Shown: positions 62,627-64,000 of the stretch, in pieces
Position numbering within the stretch: the first letter of the stretch is position 1
Layout of the letters: each line of letters starts with the position of its first letter
Origin: Rubinisphaera margarita
Lineage (GTDB): Bacteria > Planctomycetota > Planctomycetia > Planctomycetales > Planctomycetaceae
Length of the DNA stretch: 64,000 nucleotides
NCBI RefSeq assembly: GCF_022267515.1
Contig: NZ_JAKFGB010000012.1
Span: 372,001 to 436,000, forward strand
Direction of reading: 5' to 3'
The notes under the pieces: generated by a model
Told to the model about the DNA's origin: nothing
The model's input: the letters and a program-made list of their open reading frames with translations, nothing else
The model's database searches: none
Program-made: the position numbers and the translations under genes

Positions 62627-62716
62627 CCAGCCGTGCCCTGTGCGGATGTGCGTCGCCCGGGGGGATTACGAGAATTCCGCGCGGGATTGTGATGGAATCG
62701 CCGTTTCATCATCTGG

Positions 62717-62722
62717 TATAGT
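62717..62722 (+). promoter_or_regulatory. Extended -10 promoter candidate before the STAS gene
   Basis: TGG followed by TATAGT (TGn-type extended -10) at 62717-62722; about 65 bases before ATG 62790. No -35 needed for this type. Confidence 0.35.
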
Positions 62723-62789
62723 GTAGTCTCGGACGGTAACTTAACCGGTCACAGTTGTGGCATTTTCCATCCCGTAGTGAGGCGTCCCC

Positions 62790-63122
62790 ATGGCATTCCA
62801 GGAAGGTTGTCTGACGGTTTACCAGGCCGGAGTTCTGACGGTTGTCGGCTTCGGCGGCCAGGATGCGCTGGCCAATCTGAACCTGGCGGAGTGCCGGGAC
62901 GATCTGGTTAAACTGATCAAGGAAAATCACTGCAAGACTCTCGCGTTCGATCTGACCGGCGTGCGGCTCATTCCCAGTGGCACGCTCGGATTGATTGCCG
63001 CGATGCGGAAACTGGACGTTGAAGTGCATATCTACAATCCGTCCGACGATGTTCGCGACGTGCTGGAGATTACTAAACTCGACACCCTGATCGAGGTCCA
63101 CGAAGTCGACATCACCGGCTGA
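62790..63122 (+). CDS. STAS-domain anti-sigma-factor-antagonist-like protein
   Basis: 110 residues, one STAS domain. KTLAFDLTGVRLIPSGTLGLIAAMRK is the family block, with Ser near the place of the regulatory phosphorylation site (SGTLG) and VEVHIYNPSDDVRDVLEITKL in the last helix. Such proteins bind anti-sigma kinases or report phosphate state in partner switching. No RsbW- or kinase-type partner is next to it in the window. Confidence 0.9.
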   Translation: MAFQEGCLTVYQAGVLTVVGFGGQDALANLNLAECRDDLVKLIKENHCKTLAFDLTGVRLIPSGTLGLIAAMRKLDVEVHIYNPSDDVRDVLEITKLDTLIEVHEVDITG

Positions 63123-63164
63123 TCCCCTGCAACGATCGGTTTCTGGATGTCCGCGGAATGAACT

Positions 63165-64000
63165 ATGTCGCACGCCGAAGAGGATTGGACTAATCGTCGT
63201 GCGTGGCGCAGTCTCGTTGAACGCGTCGCCAGTCTTGTCGATAACGATTGCTTTGGCGCGGTAGGAATTCAAGCCCTCAATCGCGTGCATTCCCCGGTGA
63301 TTCTTCGAGGGAACGCCCGGCCTGATGAACCCGTCACCGAGCAAAGCCTGTTTCTCGTCGCCTCGTTGACGAAGCCCGTGGTTGCAGCCGCGACAATGTC
63401 GCTTGTTGAAGCCGGCGTCATTTCGCTGAATCAGCGAGTCAGCGAGATTCTACCCGAGTGGAACCGAGGCGAACGTCGACGAATCACGATTCGGCAACTC
63501 TTGTGTCACGCATCGGGATTGCCGGATCAGCTTCCCAGCAACGTGGAGTTGAGAAATCAGAGAGCGCCGCTCGATGAGTTCTATCGGCTCACGACCGAGG
63601 TCCCGCTCGACTATCCGCCGGGGAAAGGGTCCCGCTATCAGAGCATGGGCTATCTCGTGCTCGGAAGGCTGATTGAGCAGCTGTCCGGAGAACCTCTTCC
63701 TGAGTTCGTCCGACGGACGATCTTCGAACCCCTGCAGATGCACAACACATTTCTGGGGGCGGCTGAGGGGCCGCAGCGATCAGCTGTTCTGCGGCGTGTC
63801 ATCGACGTTCAGCTCCCACGCGAACAGGCAGATTGTTCCGGTCACTGGAACTCCGACTACTGGCGAAGTCTCGGTGCGCCTTGGGGAGGAATGCTTTCAA
63901 CGCCGTCGGATGTACTGACGTTTTGCCGGGAAATGCTGGCCTGTTATCACGGGACAGGCAAGCTTTTGAGTTCGGCATCGGTTCGGGAAATGTGTGCCCC
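63165..64000 (+). CDS. Beta-lactamase-fold serine hydrolase (3' end outside window)
   Basis: Reads from ATG 63165 to the window edge, 278 residues seen. Class C-type penicillin-binding fold: SLTK (Ser-x-x-Lys catalytic motif) in the first third, the second motif Tyr-x-Ser (RYQSMGY) instead of Tyr-x-Asn, and GAPWGGMLSTPSDVLTFCREML, seen in EstB/PBP4*-like esterases. The third motif is beyond the edge. Probably an esterase or D-aminopeptidase-like enzyme rather than a resistance enzyme. Confidence 0.85.
   Translation, partial: MSHAEEDWTNRRAWRSLVERVASLVDNDCFGAVGIQALNRVHSPVILRGNARPDEPVTEQSLFLVASLTKPVVAAATMSLVEAGVISLNQRVSEILPEWNRGERRRITIRQLLCHASGLPDQLPSNVELRNQRAPLDEFYRLTTEVPLDYPPGKGSRYQSMGYLVLGRLIEQLSGEPLPEFVRRTIFEPLQMHNTFLGAAEGPQRSAVLRRVIDVQLPREQADCSGHWNSDYWRSLGAPWGGMLSTPSDVLTFCREMLACYHGTGKLLSSASVREMCA

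Overview
The window is an ordinary, gene-dense stretch of chromosome (GC in the high fifties by eye) from a bacterium that is most likely a planctomycete of the order Planctomycetales. The support is the combination of genes: a TIGR03546/TIGR03545 pair, a tetrahydromethanopterin C1-pathway formyltransferase (Ftr), a sulfatase and a sialate O-acetylesterase-like enzyme, a Gfo/Idh/MocA oxidoreductase next to a TIM-barrel sugar isomerase, FHA/sigma-54 regulation, a GldF-GldG-type fusion beside a DUF4340 protein, and a 28-residue AURKAIP1/COX24-like basic protein. Genus is not determinable from this sequence alone. I saw no transposase, integrase, phage gene, CRISPR array or rRNA.

Layout. 1-3.2 kb: the TIGR03545/TIGR03546 pair (minus, the first one cut by the window edge) and a divergent XylR-like regulator. 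3.2-9.7 kb (plus): SGNH-like protein, glutamate dehydrogenase, cyclic-nucleotide-binding protein, FHA-GAF-AAA+-Fis sigma-54 activator, small acidic protein. 9.8-17.4 kb (minus): greA, MocA oxidoreductase, sugar isomerase, then proS followed by a single-pass membrane protein and a degenerate J-domain membrane protein. 17.6-20.9 kb (plus): YhaM-like and RNase R 3'-5' exoribonucleases. 21-27.5 kb: PQQ-propeller protein, RidA-like protein, COX24-like peptide, FixJ-type regulator, Ftr, polytopic membrane protein. 27.5-31.6 kb: sulfatase, patatin, peroxiredoxin, membrane protein. 31.7-38.7 kb: tRNA-Gly(CCC), a zinc-phospholipase-C-like/DUF4332 fusion with a candidate overlapping small gene, an esterase, a small membrane protein, and a glycosyltransferase plus glycogen-debranching operon. 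39-52 kb: LDH2-type dehydrogenase, ATP sulfurylase, EEP nuclease/phosphatase, CPBP protease, ribF, UbiB-like kinase, esterase, pyrB, a zinc-site-less dihydroorotase homologue (PyrC'), dihaem cytochrome lipoprotein. 52-57.7 kb: Gld-type ABC ATPase, fused permease/GldG and DUF4340 protein. 57.7-64 kb: cimA, valS, a STAS protein and a truncated serine hydrolase.

The most striking signal is in the 233 bases before cimA. A good sigma-70-type promoter is followed by a Shine-Dalgarno, an isoleucine-rich 17-codon reading frame (no standard start codon; AUC is the best placed), and three mutually exclusive RNA helices, the last a strong intrinsic terminator ending 30 bases before the cimA start. This is the architecture of a translation-coupled attenuator that would tie citramalate (isoleucine) synthesis to charged tRNA-Ile. 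Other items worth attention are the PyrB/PyrC' pair, an unannotated 43-codon frame overlapping the DUF4332 gene, the J-domain operon behind proS, and a small family of intergenic hairpin repeats whose stems differ in sequence but stay paired.
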